A DNA stretch of 58,564 bases from NCBI RefSeq assembly GCF_001423245.1, contig NZ_LMOH01000006.1, positions 40,029 through 98,592 of the forward strand, written 5' to 3'. Both the position numbers and the translations under genes were made by a program. A model generated the notes under the pieces. It was not told where the DNA came from, did no database searches, and saw nothing but the letters and a program-made list of their open reading frames with translations. The DNA is from Aureimonas sp. Leaf324 (lineage in GTDB: Bacteria > Pseudomonadota > Alphaproteobacteria > Rhizobiales > Rhizobiaceae). This document shows, piece after piece, positions 39,586-49,519 of the stretch; position 1 is the stretch's first letter; every line of letters begins with the position of its first letter.

Positions 39586-39604
39586 CCGCTTTTAGGCAAA
39601 GCGG
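39586..39604. terminator. Hairpin between convergent genes
   Basis: CCGCTTT (39586-39592) pairs with AAAGCGG (39598-39604) around a 5-nt loop. It lies right after the dehydrogenase stop and overlaps the stop of the convergent deaminase gene. It may terminate or protect the 3' ends of both transcripts, but there is no long U-tract. Confidence 0.3.
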
Positions 39605-40929
39605 CGCGCGGCAGCCCCATGCTCGCACCGCAGCCGGGCGAGGTCGACGCCGACCGGCTGGCCGTCCACGACGCGCCAGCGACCGGCCACCATCACCCGG
39701 TCCGCCCGCGTCGCCCCGCAGAGGACGAGCGCGGCGATCGGGTCGTGGGCGCCGGAAAAGCGCAACTCATCCAGCGTGAACAGCGCGAGGTCGGCCTGCA
39801 TCCCGACGGCGATGCGGCCGATGTCGGTCCGCCCGAGGCAGGCCGCCGAACCCTCCGTGCCCCAGCGAATGGCGTCGCGCGCGGTGACGGCCGAGGCCGA
39901 ATTGCGCGCGAGGCGGTTGACCATCAGCGCGTGGCGCACCGCCTCCATCATGTTGGACGAGTCGTTCGAGGCCGAGCCGTCGACGCCGAGACCAACGGGG
40001 CTGCCGGCCACTTCGAGCTCGGCCGTCGGGCAGAAGCCGGAGGCGAGCACGGCGTTCGAGGTCGGGCAATGGCAGACGCCGACCTTGTGCGCTCCGAGCC
40101 GCCGGCACTCCTCGCTGGTGAAATGGATGCCGTGGGCAAGCCAGGTGCGGGGTCCGAGCCAGCCGACCTCCTCGAGGTAGTCCACCGGCCGGCACTGGAA
40201 TCGCTCCAGGCAGAAGCGGTTCTCATCCTCCGTCTCGCCGAGATGGGTGTGAAGGCGCGCGCCATGGCGCTCGGCAAGGCCCGCGCTCTTCTCCATCAGG
40301 CTCTTGGTGACGGAAAAGGGCGAGCAGGGCGCCAGCGCCACCTGCACCATTGCTCCCTCGCCCGGCTCATGCAGGGTGGAAAGGAGACGCTCGGAATCGG
40401 CGAGGATCTCGTCCTCGTCCTGCACCACCGAGTCGGGCGGCAGACCGCCGTCCTTCTGGCTGAGGTTCATCGAGCCGCGGGTCAAGGTCACGCGGATGCC
40501 GAGCGCCCGCGCCTCTTCCGCCTCGACGTCGATCGCGTCGCCGAGCCCCTGCGGGAAGAGGTAGTGGTGGTCGGCCGCCGTGGTGCAGCCCGACAGGAGA
40601 AGCTCGGTCAGGGCGAGGCGCACCGACAGGCGGAACGAGTCCGGATCGAGCCGCGCCCAGATCGGGTAGAGCGCCTGCAGCCAGGGAAACAGCTCCTTGT
40701 CGACCGCCTGCGGATGGGCGCGCGTCAGCGTCTGGTAGAAATGATGGTGGGTGTTGACGAGGCCCGGCAGCACGACATGGGCCGAGGCGTCGAACGTCTC
40801 GTCGACCGGCGCCGAGGGCTGGCCGCCGGCGGGCACGAGTTCGGTGATCCGCCCGTCCTCCGCCACAAGGCCGCCCTCGGCGCCCGTTGCAAGGATGGCG
40901 AGAGGCGTCTTCAGGAACAGGCGCGCCAC
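39592..40929 (-). CDS. 8-oxoguanine deaminase
   Basis: Zinc-dependent amidohydrolase converting 8-oxoguanine to urate, 445 residues. It belongs to the Atz/Trz-like branch: PGLVNTHHHFYQTLTRA holds the first metal ligands, HTHLGETEDENRF the Glu/His pair, AHGIHFTSEEC and GLGVDGSASNDSSNM the later ligands. The last pattern and the HHHFYQT block are characteristic of 8-oxoguanine deaminases, sometimes misannotated as hydroxyatrazine hydrolases. The start is GTG at 40929, three bases after the ureG stop, so it is the last gene of the urease transcript. It supplies urate for the pathway in the neighbouring cluster. Confidence 0.88.
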   Translation of the reverse strand: MARLFLKTPLAILATGAEGGLVAEDGRITELVPAGGQPSAPVDETFDASAHVVLPGLVNTHHHFYQTLTRAHPQAVDKELFPWLQALYPIWARLDPDSFRLSVRLALTELLLSGCTTAADHHYLFPQGLGDAIDVEAEEARALGIRVTLTRGSMNLSQKDGGLPPDSVVQDEDEILADSERLLSTLHEPGEGAMVQVALAPCSPFSVTKSLMEKSAGLAERHGARLHTHLGETEDENRFCLERFQCRPVDYLEEVGWLGPRTWLAHGIHFTSEECRRLGAHKVGVCHCPTSNAVLASGFCPTAELEVAGSPVGLGVDGSASNDSSNMMEAVRHALMVNRLARNSASAVTARDAIRWGTEGSAACLGRTDIGRIAVGMQADLALFTLDELRFSGAHDPIAALVLCGATRADRVMVAGRWRVVDGQPVGVDLARLRCEHGAAARRFA

Positions 40930-40932
40930 GGG

Positions 40933-41561
<629 letters not shown>

Positions 41562-41571
<10 letters not shown>

Positions 41572-41942
41572 TCCGCAAGCCTTTCCACCACTTTGAACAT
41601 GAGTTCACTGTCGTTGAACGAGAATTCCGACACCCGAAAGAACGCAATTTTCTTCCCGGCCGTTCGGGACGCTTGGTCCATTCCCTTGCGAAGGAGGATT
41701 GGATGTCCGGCCATCATAAGACGTCGCCAGTCAGCGGCTGCGGGCTTATTCCACCAATCTTCCAGGCCACTGCGATCTTTTGTTGATCGGTAGATCATCG
41801 TGCGTCCATCGATCCTATTGCTGCAGTCCTCAATGATGACGGGAACCCATGGGTTATCCGAAGCGAGGCCCAACCGCTCCCAACCGTTCTCCAGCTTTGC
41901 GATCCAAGACCCACGGGCTTGCTTCGCTCGGATCGTGGTCAT
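41562..41942 (-). CDS. Hypothetical protein coupled between ureF and ureG
   Basis: 126-residue protein of unrecognised family. It begins [20 protein letters not shown] and contains [20 protein letters not shown] and [17 protein letters not shown]. It is rich in Lys, Asn and Trp compared with its neighbours, and its DNA is visibly less GC-rich, which suggests later acquisition. The ATG overlaps the ureF stop (ATGA) and its stop overlaps the ureG start by 10 bp, so it is embedded in the urease operon by coupled translation. No transmembrane segment, signal peptide or metal-binding cluster is visible. No function is proposed. Confidence 0.75.
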
Positions 41943-42610
41943 GAGCGGAACAGCCTCGTTTCCAGAGTTTCGTGACGCATCGCCTGGATTTCGGACAGGA
42001 TCGCGGCCGAGCCGAGATCGTCGAGCGTGGAAGCCGCCGCGCGGCGAGCGACGGCTTCCAGCACGGGCTCCAGCCTGCGCAGGATCGCGACCGCCTCGCG
42101 CTGGCCGAGCGGCACGAGCCGGACGCAGACGCTGAGGAGATTGGCGGCAAAGGCATGGGCGAAGGCGGCGCAGACGGCGGCGAGCGGCAGCCCCTCGCGG
42201 CACGCCAGCACGCCGACCGCGACCGGGTAGGTCGCAGCATGGCTGGGTCCGCCGCCCCAAGGCACTGAAGCTTCCGCGAACGCGATCCCGAGATCCATCG
42301 CCTCGCGCCGCCGCTCGGCCGAGCCGGACATCGCAAGCCCGAGTTCGGTAATCTCGGCAAGCTCGCTCGCATCGGCCCGGTAGGCAGCCGCTAGCAGCAC
42401 GAGGTCGTTCCAACCGCTTCCATGCTGGAGAAGCGTCGCGATCCACCCTTCGCACTCCACGCCCGTCTGGAGGAGGCCGTCCGCGATCGCGGCTTCCAGA
42501 CCGTGGGAATAGCCGAAGGCGCCGATGGGAAAGGCGGGCGACAGCCAGGTCTGGAGCTTCAGGAGCGTGTCGAGACCGCTGGATTCGCCGGAGGCCGCCT
42601 CGTCAGTCAT
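41939..42610 (-). CDS. ureF: Urease accessory protein UreF
   Basis: Helical urease activation factor that couples UreG to the UreD-bound apoenzyme, 223 residues. The start is ATG at 42610 (MTDEAASGESSGLDTLLKLQ), which overlaps ureE by 8 bp. Conserved blocks are LQTWLSPAFPIGAFGYSHGLE, HGSGWNDLVLLAAAYRA and HAATYPVAVGVLA, ending with a LGQREAVAILRRLEP segment. Confidence 0.94.
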   Translation of the reverse strand: MTDEAASGESSGLDTLLKLQTWLSPAFPIGAFGYSHGLEAAIADGLLQTGVECEGWIATLLQHGSGWNDLVLLAAAYRADASELAEITELGLAMSGSAERRREAMDLGIAFAEASVPWGGGPSHAATYPVAVGVLACREGLPLAAVCAAFAHAFAANLLSVCVRLVPLGQREAVAILRRLEPVLEAVARRAAASTLDDLGSAAILSEIQAMRHETLETRLFRS

Positions 42611-43100
42611 GGCCGTGGTGATGGCTTCCCTGATGGTGGCCGCCGGCATAGGCCCCGCCGACGGGATCGAAGGCCGCCTCGACCTCGTGGACATGGGCAC
42701 CGAGCCCCTTGAGCATGTCCGCTATGACATGGTCGCGCCGCAGGAGGATGCGCCCATCGCGGATCTGGCAGGGCAGATGGCGGTTGCCGATCTGCCAGGC
42801 GATCTGGAGAAGATGGTCGGCGTCGCGTCCCTCTACGGACAGGAGCGGCTCGGGCTTTGCCTTCACCTCGACGAGACGCCCGTCGGACAGGGCGATCGCG
42901 TCGCCCTCGACGAGGAGGCGCGCTTCCGGCAGGTCGAGCAGGAAGGCGATGCCGCCGTCCGACACCATCGCCATCCGCCGGCGATGGCGCTGCGCCTCGT
43001 CGAGCGTGATCGTGTCGTCGGCCGGCCCTTGCCACTGCCCGCGTTCCCGGATCTCTCCCGCCTCGATCAACCGCGTGACCCTTTCCTGGATTGTTGGCAT
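42603..43100 (-). CDS. ureE: Urease nickel metallochaperone UreE
   Basis: Nickel-binding chaperone, 165 residues. The N-terminal domain (about 1-75) includes TLDEAQRHRRRMAMVSDGG; the C-terminal nickel-binding domain includes QIAWQIGNRHLPCQI and GAHVHEVEAAFDP. It ends in a His-rich tail (GGHHQGSHHHGHD) expected to bind extra nickel. Its start lies within the 3' end of the MliC-type gene (34-bp overlap). Confidence 0.94.
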   Translation of the reverse strand: MPTIQERVTRLIEAGEIRERGQWQGPADDTITLDEAQRHRRRMAMVSDGGIAFLLDLPEARLLVEGDAIALSDGRLVEVKAKPEPLLSVEGRDADHLLQIAWQIGNRHLPCQIRDGRILLRRDHVIADMLKGLGAHVHEVEAAFDPVGGAYAGGHHQGSHHHGHD

Positions 43101-43426
43101 TCGGCGATCGGCGCGTCGCCCTTTGTAACGTCAAGGAGGCTGGCTTCGCTGCCCTTCGACCACCAGACCTGCGCGCCGGCCGCGTATTTCGCGCCGGACG
43201 CGGCGATGACGCCGACGAAGAGCCGCCGGCTCGAGCCCGCCTCGACCAGCGCGAGGTCGTTGTCGGGCAGATTGACGTATTCGACCACGCGGGCCACGCC
43301 GTCGGAGCATTCGTAGGTGAAGCGCATGCGCTCCGGCGTTCCCGGCAGGTCGAGCGTCAGGGGATCGGCCTGCGCGCCGCCGACAGACGCCAGAAGGACC
43401 GCCAGCGCTTTTCGGACCCTCTTCAT
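43067..43426 (-). CDS. Secreted MliC-like lysozyme-inhibitor domain protein
   Basis: 119-residue exported protein. The start MKRVRKALAVLLASVGGAQA has a Sec signal peptide with cleavage after AQA. The mature part fits MliC/PliC C-type lysozyme inhibitors: FTYECSDGVARVVEYVN, an ASGAKYAAGAQVWWSKGSEA block and a terminal Cys (AECQQ) that would pair with the first one. There is no lipobox Cys, so it is likely periplasmic rather than a lipoprotein. It overlaps DUF29 by 4 bp upstream and ureE by 34 bp downstream, a surprising position for a non-urease gene. The longer in-frame start at 43480 lacks a signal sequence. Confidence 0.75.
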   Translation of the reverse strand: MKRVRKALAVLLASVGGAQADPLTLDLPGTPERMRFTYECSDGVARVVEYVNLPDNDLALVEAGSSRRLFVGVIAASGAKYAAGAQVWWSKGSEASLLDVTKGDAPIAECQQSRKGSRG

Positions 43427-43881
43427 TCGCCGTCCGGGTAGAAGGCGGGGTCGAGGATGTCCTCGAGCGTGAAAGGGCATTCGTGCGGGAAGACGTCCTC
43501 AGGCAACTCGGTTTCGGCTGCGGCAAGAGTCCGGGCGAGCGCGTATTCGTCGCCGAGCACCTCGGCAGGGTAAGCCTTCAGGCTTGGGCTCTTGGCGATC
43601 CGGCGTTGCAGACGGTTGCGCTGCTCGACGATCGAGCCCTTCCAGCTGCCGGATCGGCGATCGGGCTGGTATCGCCATTTCAGGAGATGAACCAACAGCA
43701 CATTCATCCGGCTTTCGATCTCGTTCCGCTGCGAGTCACCCAAACTTTCAAGTTCCTCCGCCGCGTTGTCCCAGTCGATCGAGTTGTGCGCCCGCGCGCG
43801 CAGCTTCGCCGCCTGGTCCTGGGTCCAGGCATAGAAGTCGCGCTCGTAGAGCGGCAGGTCGGCGGGCTGCGGCTTGGCCAT
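43423..43881 (-). CDS. DUF29 family protein
   Basis: 152-residue cytoplasmic protein of the DUF29 family. Typical features are LYERDFYAWTQDQAAKLRA, a central IDWDNAAEELESLGDSQRNE and the MNVLLVHLLKWRYQPDRRSGSW block, ending FTLEDILDPAFYPD. Function is unknown; the family is common in cyanobacteria and alphaproteobacteria and is often found near mobile or toxin-like genes. Here it is 9 bp after ureC and overlaps the MliC-type gene, so it appears cotranscribed with urease. Confidence 0.85.
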   Translation of the reverse strand: MAKPQPADLPLYERDFYAWTQDQAAKLRARAHNSIDWDNAAEELESLGDSQRNEIESRMNVLLVHLLKWRYQPDRRSGSWKGSIVEQRNRLQRRIAKSPSLKAYPAEVLGDEYALARTLAAAETELPEDVFPHECPFTLEDILDPAFYPDGE

Positions 43882-43890
43882 GCGGGAAGC

Positions 43891-45603
<1,713 letters not shown>

Positions 45604-45735
45604 GGCTCCTCCGGCGTCGGGCGTTTGCACCGCAAAAGACTTAAGCGCCCGAAGCCGGCTTGTCTTCCCACCGCGGCCGAGCCCCGAGCTTTTTTCCCGC
45701 CTCGCGCGTTGCACTTGGAGAACACGGAACCTCAC

Positions 45736-46152
45736 ATGATCGTCCGAGCACTCCTCGCCCTCGCTGCCGCTTCGTCGTTCGCCGCCCCCGCGGCCGCCCA
45801 GCCCTTCGATCCCGGCCCGCAGGGCACGGTGGTCGGCCAGTCGATGTCGGGCGCCCCGATCGGCGGCTACCGCGCGCCCTCTCGCCCCCTCTCCATTCCG
45901 AACGCCCCGGTGTTCGGCGACACGGTGGAAGAGCGGACCTATGGGCGGGACTACGACAATTCGTATCTTCGGCCGCGCGTCGTGCGGCCCGACGCCGACG
46001 GAACCTCGACGCGCCTGCGCGCGGCAAAAGGGCGCTCGACGATCGGGCCGGACACGGCGGGCGACTTTGCGCGCTCGGACGGTTCGGTGATCAACAACAG
46101 CGGCGTGACGCGGCCGATCTCGCCGCCGCGCCGCGCCCGGATCGTGCGCTAG
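45736..46152 (+). CDS. Hypothetical secreted protein
   Basis: 138-residue protein with a clear Sec signal peptide ([20 protein letters not shown], then AQ). The mature chain is Gly/Pro/Arg-rich and has no recognised domain; it contains [19 protein letters not shown] and ends in a basic PRRARIVR tail. It reads away from ureC across a 132-bp divergent gap and lies in the space between ureC and ureB. A frame open far upstream in the same register is antisense to ureC and is not part of the gene. Confidence 0.6.
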   Translation: MIVRALLALAAASSFAAPAAAQPFDPGPQGTVVGQSMSGAPIGGYRAPSRPLSIPNAPVFGDTVEERTYGRDYDNSYLRPRVVRPDADGTSTRLRAAKGRSTIGPDTAGDFARSDGSVINNSGVTRPISPPRRARIVR

Positions 46153-46279
46153 CGGGGCGGATGCAACTTAAACAAGCGCTCAGACTTTTGCGGATATAGC
46201 GGATACGAAGTCCGTCCCTGTTTCAGGGCTGCGCGCAGCCAATTCGCAGCGAGCGCCCCAACCCCGAAAGGCCTGTCCC

Positions 46280-46786
46280 ATGCGCCGCGCTCCGTCGTCG
46301 CTTCTCGCTCTTGCCACCTTCGCCGCCGTGTCGATCGCGATTCCGGCCGGCGCGCAGTCGCTCGGCGGCGCGTCGAACTCGGTCGGATCGTCGGGCACCG
46401 GCGGATCCAGCATCGGTGGCAGCGGCACGACGGGCGGCGGCGTGACGCCGAGCCTCGGCGGCGCGGCCAATGCGGTCGGCTCGTCGGGCGGCGTCGGTTC
46501 CAGCGCGACCTCGACGCAGCAGCGCGCGACGGCCGGCTCGACCACGCTCAACCCGATCAACGCGGATGCGGCCGCGCGCACCGGCAATGTCGGCGCGGCA
46601 TCGACCATCGGCAGCGACGGAACGCTCGGCTCCAGCGGCTCGAACGGCACGGGATACGGCCAGGCCGGTGCCGGTCCGGCCTCGCTCTACAATATCCCGC
46701 GCCCGCGCGTGAACGTCGACCTCGGCGCCATCCGCTCGGCGCTTCGCATGGGCCCCAACGCGACGCCCGATTCGCGCGGCAACTGA
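46280..46786 (+). CDS. Hypothetical secreted Gly/Ser-rich protein
   Basis: 168-residue protein with a Sec signal peptide (MRRAPSSLLALATFAAVSIA ... AGA-Q). The mature region is low-complexity Gly/Ser/Thr/Ala and includes a repeated unit: SLGGASNSVGSSG and SLGGAANAVGSSG about 35 residues apart. The last 35 residues are more structured (YNIPRPRVNVDLGAIRSAL). No family is recognised; a surface or matrix-associated role is only a guess. It lies 127 bp after the previous secreted gene, on the same strand, and ends 14 bp before ureB on the other strand. Confidence 0.65.
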   Translation: MRRAPSSLLALATFAAVSIAIPAGAQSLGGASNSVGSSGTGGSSIGGSGTTGGGVTPSLGGAANAVGSSGGVGSSATSTQQRATAGSTTLNPINADAAARTGNVGAASTIGSDGTLGSSGSNGTGYGQAGAGPASLYNIPRPRVNVDLGAIRSALRMGPNATPDSRGN

Positions 46787-46800
46787 GCGGCGGCGGGCGG

Positions 46801-47112
46801 TCAGCCGTCCAGCGCGCCGCCGACCCGGCCGTTGAAGCCATGAACCTGCCGGTCGCCCGACAGGGCGATCAGGCGCACGTCGCGCGACTGGCCGGGCTCG
46901 AACCGCACGGCCGTTCCCGCCGCGATGTCGAGGCGCATCCCGCGCGCGGCCGCCCGGTCGAAGTCGAGCGCCGGGTTGGTCTCGGCGAAGTGGTAGTGCG
47001 ACCCGACCTGGATCGGGCGATCGCCGGTGTTGGCGACCTTCAAGCTCAGCGCCTCGCGCCCCTCGTTGAGAACGATCTCGCCCTCGCGCGTCAGGATCTC
47101 GCCTGGGATCAT
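46801..47112 (-). CDS. ureB: Urease beta subunit
   Basis: Small structural subunit of urease, 103 residues from the ATG at 47112 ([20 protein letters not shown]). It shows the diagnostic [22 protein letters not shown] block and [18 protein letters not shown]. The upstream in-frame region to 47226 looks non-coding. In most bacteria it directly follows ureA and precedes ureC; here 441 bp and 1197 bp separate them. Confidence 0.95.
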   Translation of the reverse strand: MIPGEILTREGEIVLNEGREALSLKVANTGDRPIQVGSHYHFAETNPALDFDRAAARGMRLDIAAGTAVRFEPGQSRDVRLIALSGDRQVHGFNGRVGGALDG

Positions 47113-47333
47113 CGTTCTCGCCTGCCTGCCGGTCGCCTTGTGTCCCGCGATCATGGCGTCGCGGGCTGCCCCTGTCAAAGCCGCAGGTCCGAAGAGACCG
47201 CGCTGGCGCACCCGATCGGGCGACACCGGATCGAAACCTCGCGCTGCTAGTTTTCAGATCCAGACAAGCCGGTCAGCGGCGGCGGGCAAGCGCCGAACGA
47301 CGATAGAACCGGCGGCACAGGGAATGAGCGACC

Positions 47334-47579
47334 ATGAAACGCAAGCTGACAGGCGCCTTCGCGCTGGCGGCGGCCATCCTGGGAACGGCGGGCACGGCGA
47401 TCCCGGCGGGCGCGCCCGAACCGTTCCAGGTCCGCAACGTGACGATGAACGGATCGAGCGGACCGGCCTACTATTCGCACGCGACGCGCAGCTATCGCTT
47501 CATCGTCTCGGCACCGCGCGAAGAGGTCGTCGCGATGATGCCGGGCGAGGCGGTCAGCGAATCGGCTCGTGCACCGTGA
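47334..47579 (+). CDS. Small hypothetical secreted protein
   Basis: 81-residue protein with an N-terminal signal peptide ([20 protein letters not shown]), followed by a short mature chain with [20 protein letters not shown]. No family is recognised. Its 3' end overlaps the 3' end of ureA on the opposite strand by 26 bp. Presence of a proper signal sequence and a GGA about 10 bases before the ATG supports it, but short length and lack of known homologues keep confidence moderate. Confidence 0.5.
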   Translation: MKRKLTGAFALAAAILGTAGTAIPAGAPEPFQVRNVTMNGSSGPAYYSHATRSYRFIVSAPREEVVAMMPGEAVSESARAP

Positions 47580-47856
47580 CGAGCTTGGTGCCGTCCGGAA
47601 ACGTCGCCTCGACCTGAATGTCGTGGATCATCTCGGCGATGCCCTCCATCACCTGATCGCGGGTGACGACATGGGCGCCCGCCTCCATCAGATCGGCCAC
47701 CGAGCGCCCGTCGCGCGCGCCCTCGACCACGAAATCGGTGATCAGGGCGATGGCCTCCGGGTGATTGAGCTTCACGCCCCGCTCGAGGCGCTTGCGCGCC
47801 ACGATCGCCGCCATGGCCACCAGGAGTTTGTCCTTCTCGCGCGGGGTCAGGTTCAT
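47554..47856 (-). CDS. ureA: Urease gamma subunit
   Basis: Structural urease subunit, 100 residues. The whole chain matches the family: [60 protein letters not shown] and [18 protein letters not shown]. It follows ureD after 28 bp. The separate small gamma and beta subunits are the usual bacterial arrangement. Confidence 0.96.
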   Translation of the reverse strand: MNLTPREKDKLLVAMAAIVARKRLERGVKLNHPEAIALITDFVVEGARDGRSVADLMEAGAHVVTRDQVMEGIAEMIHDIQVEATFPDGTKLVTVHEPIR

Positions 47857-47884
47857 CAGGCTCGATTCCGATCGGTCGCAGGAT

Positions 47885-48751
47885 TCACATCGACCATACT
47901 AGCGGCAGAGGGGCGTGCGCCAGACGGGCGACCAGCGGCATGAGGCGTTTTCTCAAGACGTAGCCGTCCGCCGCCACGATGCGCACCACGAGAAGGCCAT
48001 CGACGAGACTCGCGCCCTCGGTCGGGCCCAGCCCGGCGCGCACGCCCGCCAGCATCCCGGCGGCGTCCGGCCCCTGCCAGACCAGCGTCGAAAAGGCGCG
48101 AGCGCCGTTGAGCGTCGCGCCCTCCCGCCCGAGCGCCGAGATGTCGCCGCCGAGGCGGAGGTCTTCGGCCAGAACCAGCCGCCCCTCGCGCCGGATGCGC
48201 CAGCGATCGGCGATGAGGCCGTCGACGACCGTCTCCCCCATCGCCGCGCGGCCGAGGATCACGCTTTCCAGAAGCAGGAACCGGCTGTCGGCGGCGGCAT
48301 CGAGCGTGAGACGGCGCGACAAGCGCCCGCCCTCGAAGAGGATCGTCTCCTGCGGCAGGTAGGCGAGCGACGCGCCCGCCCCGAGGCGCATCGACAGGTC
48401 GACGTCGGCCGCGCCGCCGGTGGAGCGGTAGACGCGCTCGCAGGCTTGGGTGGTGACGGTCAGCGCCCCGCGCGGCTCGACCTCGAAGCCGAGCGTCAGC
48501 CGGTCGCCGCCGGTGAGACCGCCCGACGTGTTGATGATGACGGCCTGGCACTCTTCGCTCGCAAGACGCGGAAAGCGGAGCTTGAGGCAGCCGGCCTGAT
48601 GGAGGCGGCGGATGGCGGTGCGGGTGCGCGGCCCCCGTGGGACCGGCCCGACGCTCGCGCGCGCCTCGCCTCTCGCGCGCTGGAGGCGCGGCGGCTCGAC
48701 GGCGGAAAACGGCGTCTGCGGGCTGGTGGGCGCGTCGTCCAGAAGCGTCAC
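47885..48751 (-). CDS. ureD: Urease accessory protein UreD
   Basis: Urease activation scaffold that binds apo-urease and UreF, 288 residues. The start is GTG at 48751, overlapping the kinase stop as GTGA. Conserved blocks are [42 protein letters not shown] and [17 protein letters not shown]. It is coupled to a methanofuran-type amino-acid kinase gene rather than starting an independent transcript, which is unusual. Confidence 0.93.
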   Translation of the reverse strand: MTLLDDAPTSPQTPFSAVEPPRLQRARGEARASVGPVPRGPRTRTAIRRLHQAGCLKLRFPRLASEECQAVIINTSGGLTGGDRLTLGFEVEPRGALTVTTQACERVYRSTGGAADVDLSMRLGAGASLAYLPQETILFEGGRLSRRLTLDAAADSRFLLLESVILGRAAMGETVVDGLIADRWRIRREGRLVLAEDLRLGGDISALGREGATLNGARAFSTLVWQGPDAAGMLAGVRAGLGPTEGASLVDGLLVVRIVAADGYVLRKRLMPLVARLAHAPLPLVWSM

Positions 48752-49392
48752 TGCGCGGCTTCGACGAAGCCGTTCTGCTTCTCGTGCGTCACCTCGCGAC
48801 CGGGCACGGCCCCCTCCGCCAGCCGCCGGCCGGCAATGGCAAGATCGGACGGGCCGGCGACGAAGACGCGCGTCGCCGGATGGAGAAGGCTGGCAAAGCC
48901 GGTGTCGACGACGCCGGCGGCCGATACGGCTTCGATCGTGGAGCCCGCCGGCAGGTCGATTTGCTTGATGAGGCAGAGCGAGGCGCCCTCGAACTGGCCG
49001 GCGAGCCAGGCGGCGAGACTGTCCGACGTGGTGCTCCAGGTGTGCTCGATCTCGTCGGCGCGGATGACGAGCTTGGCCGGCATCCAAACGGGGATCAGGC
49101 CCTCGCCGTGCGCGGCGGCGATCGCGTCCAGCGTCGCGGCCGGGCGCAGGCGCGTACCCAGGCTCGCCAGCGCGTGGCCGAACTGCTCCATGCCGAGGAT
49201 CGCCATGCGATGGGCCGCGTCGTCGTCGTAGCCGATGCGGGTCTGGTACTGGCGCACGAGCTTGGCGAACGGGCCGCCGCCGGGCACGACCACGAGGCGG
49301 CGCTTGGACTTCTCGATCGCCTCGACCCACTTGCGCAGGTCCGTCGACGCGATCGAGCTTCCGCCGAACTTGACGACGAGGACGTCCTTCAT
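48748..49392 (-). CDS. Amino-acid-kinase family protein, MfnE-like
   Basis: 214-residue member of the amino-acid kinase superfamily. The N-terminus MKDVLVVKFGGSSIAST and VVVPGGGPFAKLVRQYQ are the nucleotide and phosphate-binding loops; AAHRMAILGMEQFGHAL and EHTWSTTSDSLAAWLAG are characteristic of the subgroup that includes the methanofuran enzyme MfnE ([5-(aminomethyl)furan-3-yl]methyl phosphate kinase) and its homologues in methylotrophic bacteria. With the neighbouring MfnB-FolB fusion it implies methanofuran/tetrahydromethanopterin cofactor synthesis. Its stop overlaps ureD (GTGA); a 127-bp gap with a 16-bp palindrome precedes it. Confidence 0.8.
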   Translation of the reverse strand: MKDVLVVKFGGSSIASTDLRKWVEAIEKSKRRLVVVPGGGPFAKLVRQYQTRIGYDDDAAHRMAILGMEQFGHALASLGTRLRPAATLDAIAAAHGEGLIPVWMPAKLVIRADEIEHTWSTTSDSLAAWLAGQFEGASLCLIKQIDLPAGSTIEAVSAAGVVDTGFASLLHPATRVFVAGPSDLAIAGRRLAEGAVPGREVTHEKQNGFVEAAQ

Positions 49393-49486
49393 TTCAGGCA
49401 ACTCCCGACTCAACCGAAACACGCACGCGGCGATCCTGCCCCGCGCCGTATTTTGAACAAGTTTCCTGCGGGTTGGAAGGTTCCTT

Positions 49487-49502
49487 CTCACGCATGCGTG
49501 AG
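49487..49502. promoter_or_regulatory. 16-bp perfect palindrome upstream of the kinase-ureD genes
   Basis: CTCACGCATGCGTGAG reads the same on both strands. It lies in the 127-bp gap between the FolB-fusion stop and the kinase start, about 95 bp upstream of the kinase ATG on the minus strand. Position and symmetry suit a dimeric-regulator operator; no regulator is identified. Confidence 0.4.
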
Positions 49503-49519
49503 CCCGAGGCAAGCTCGCC

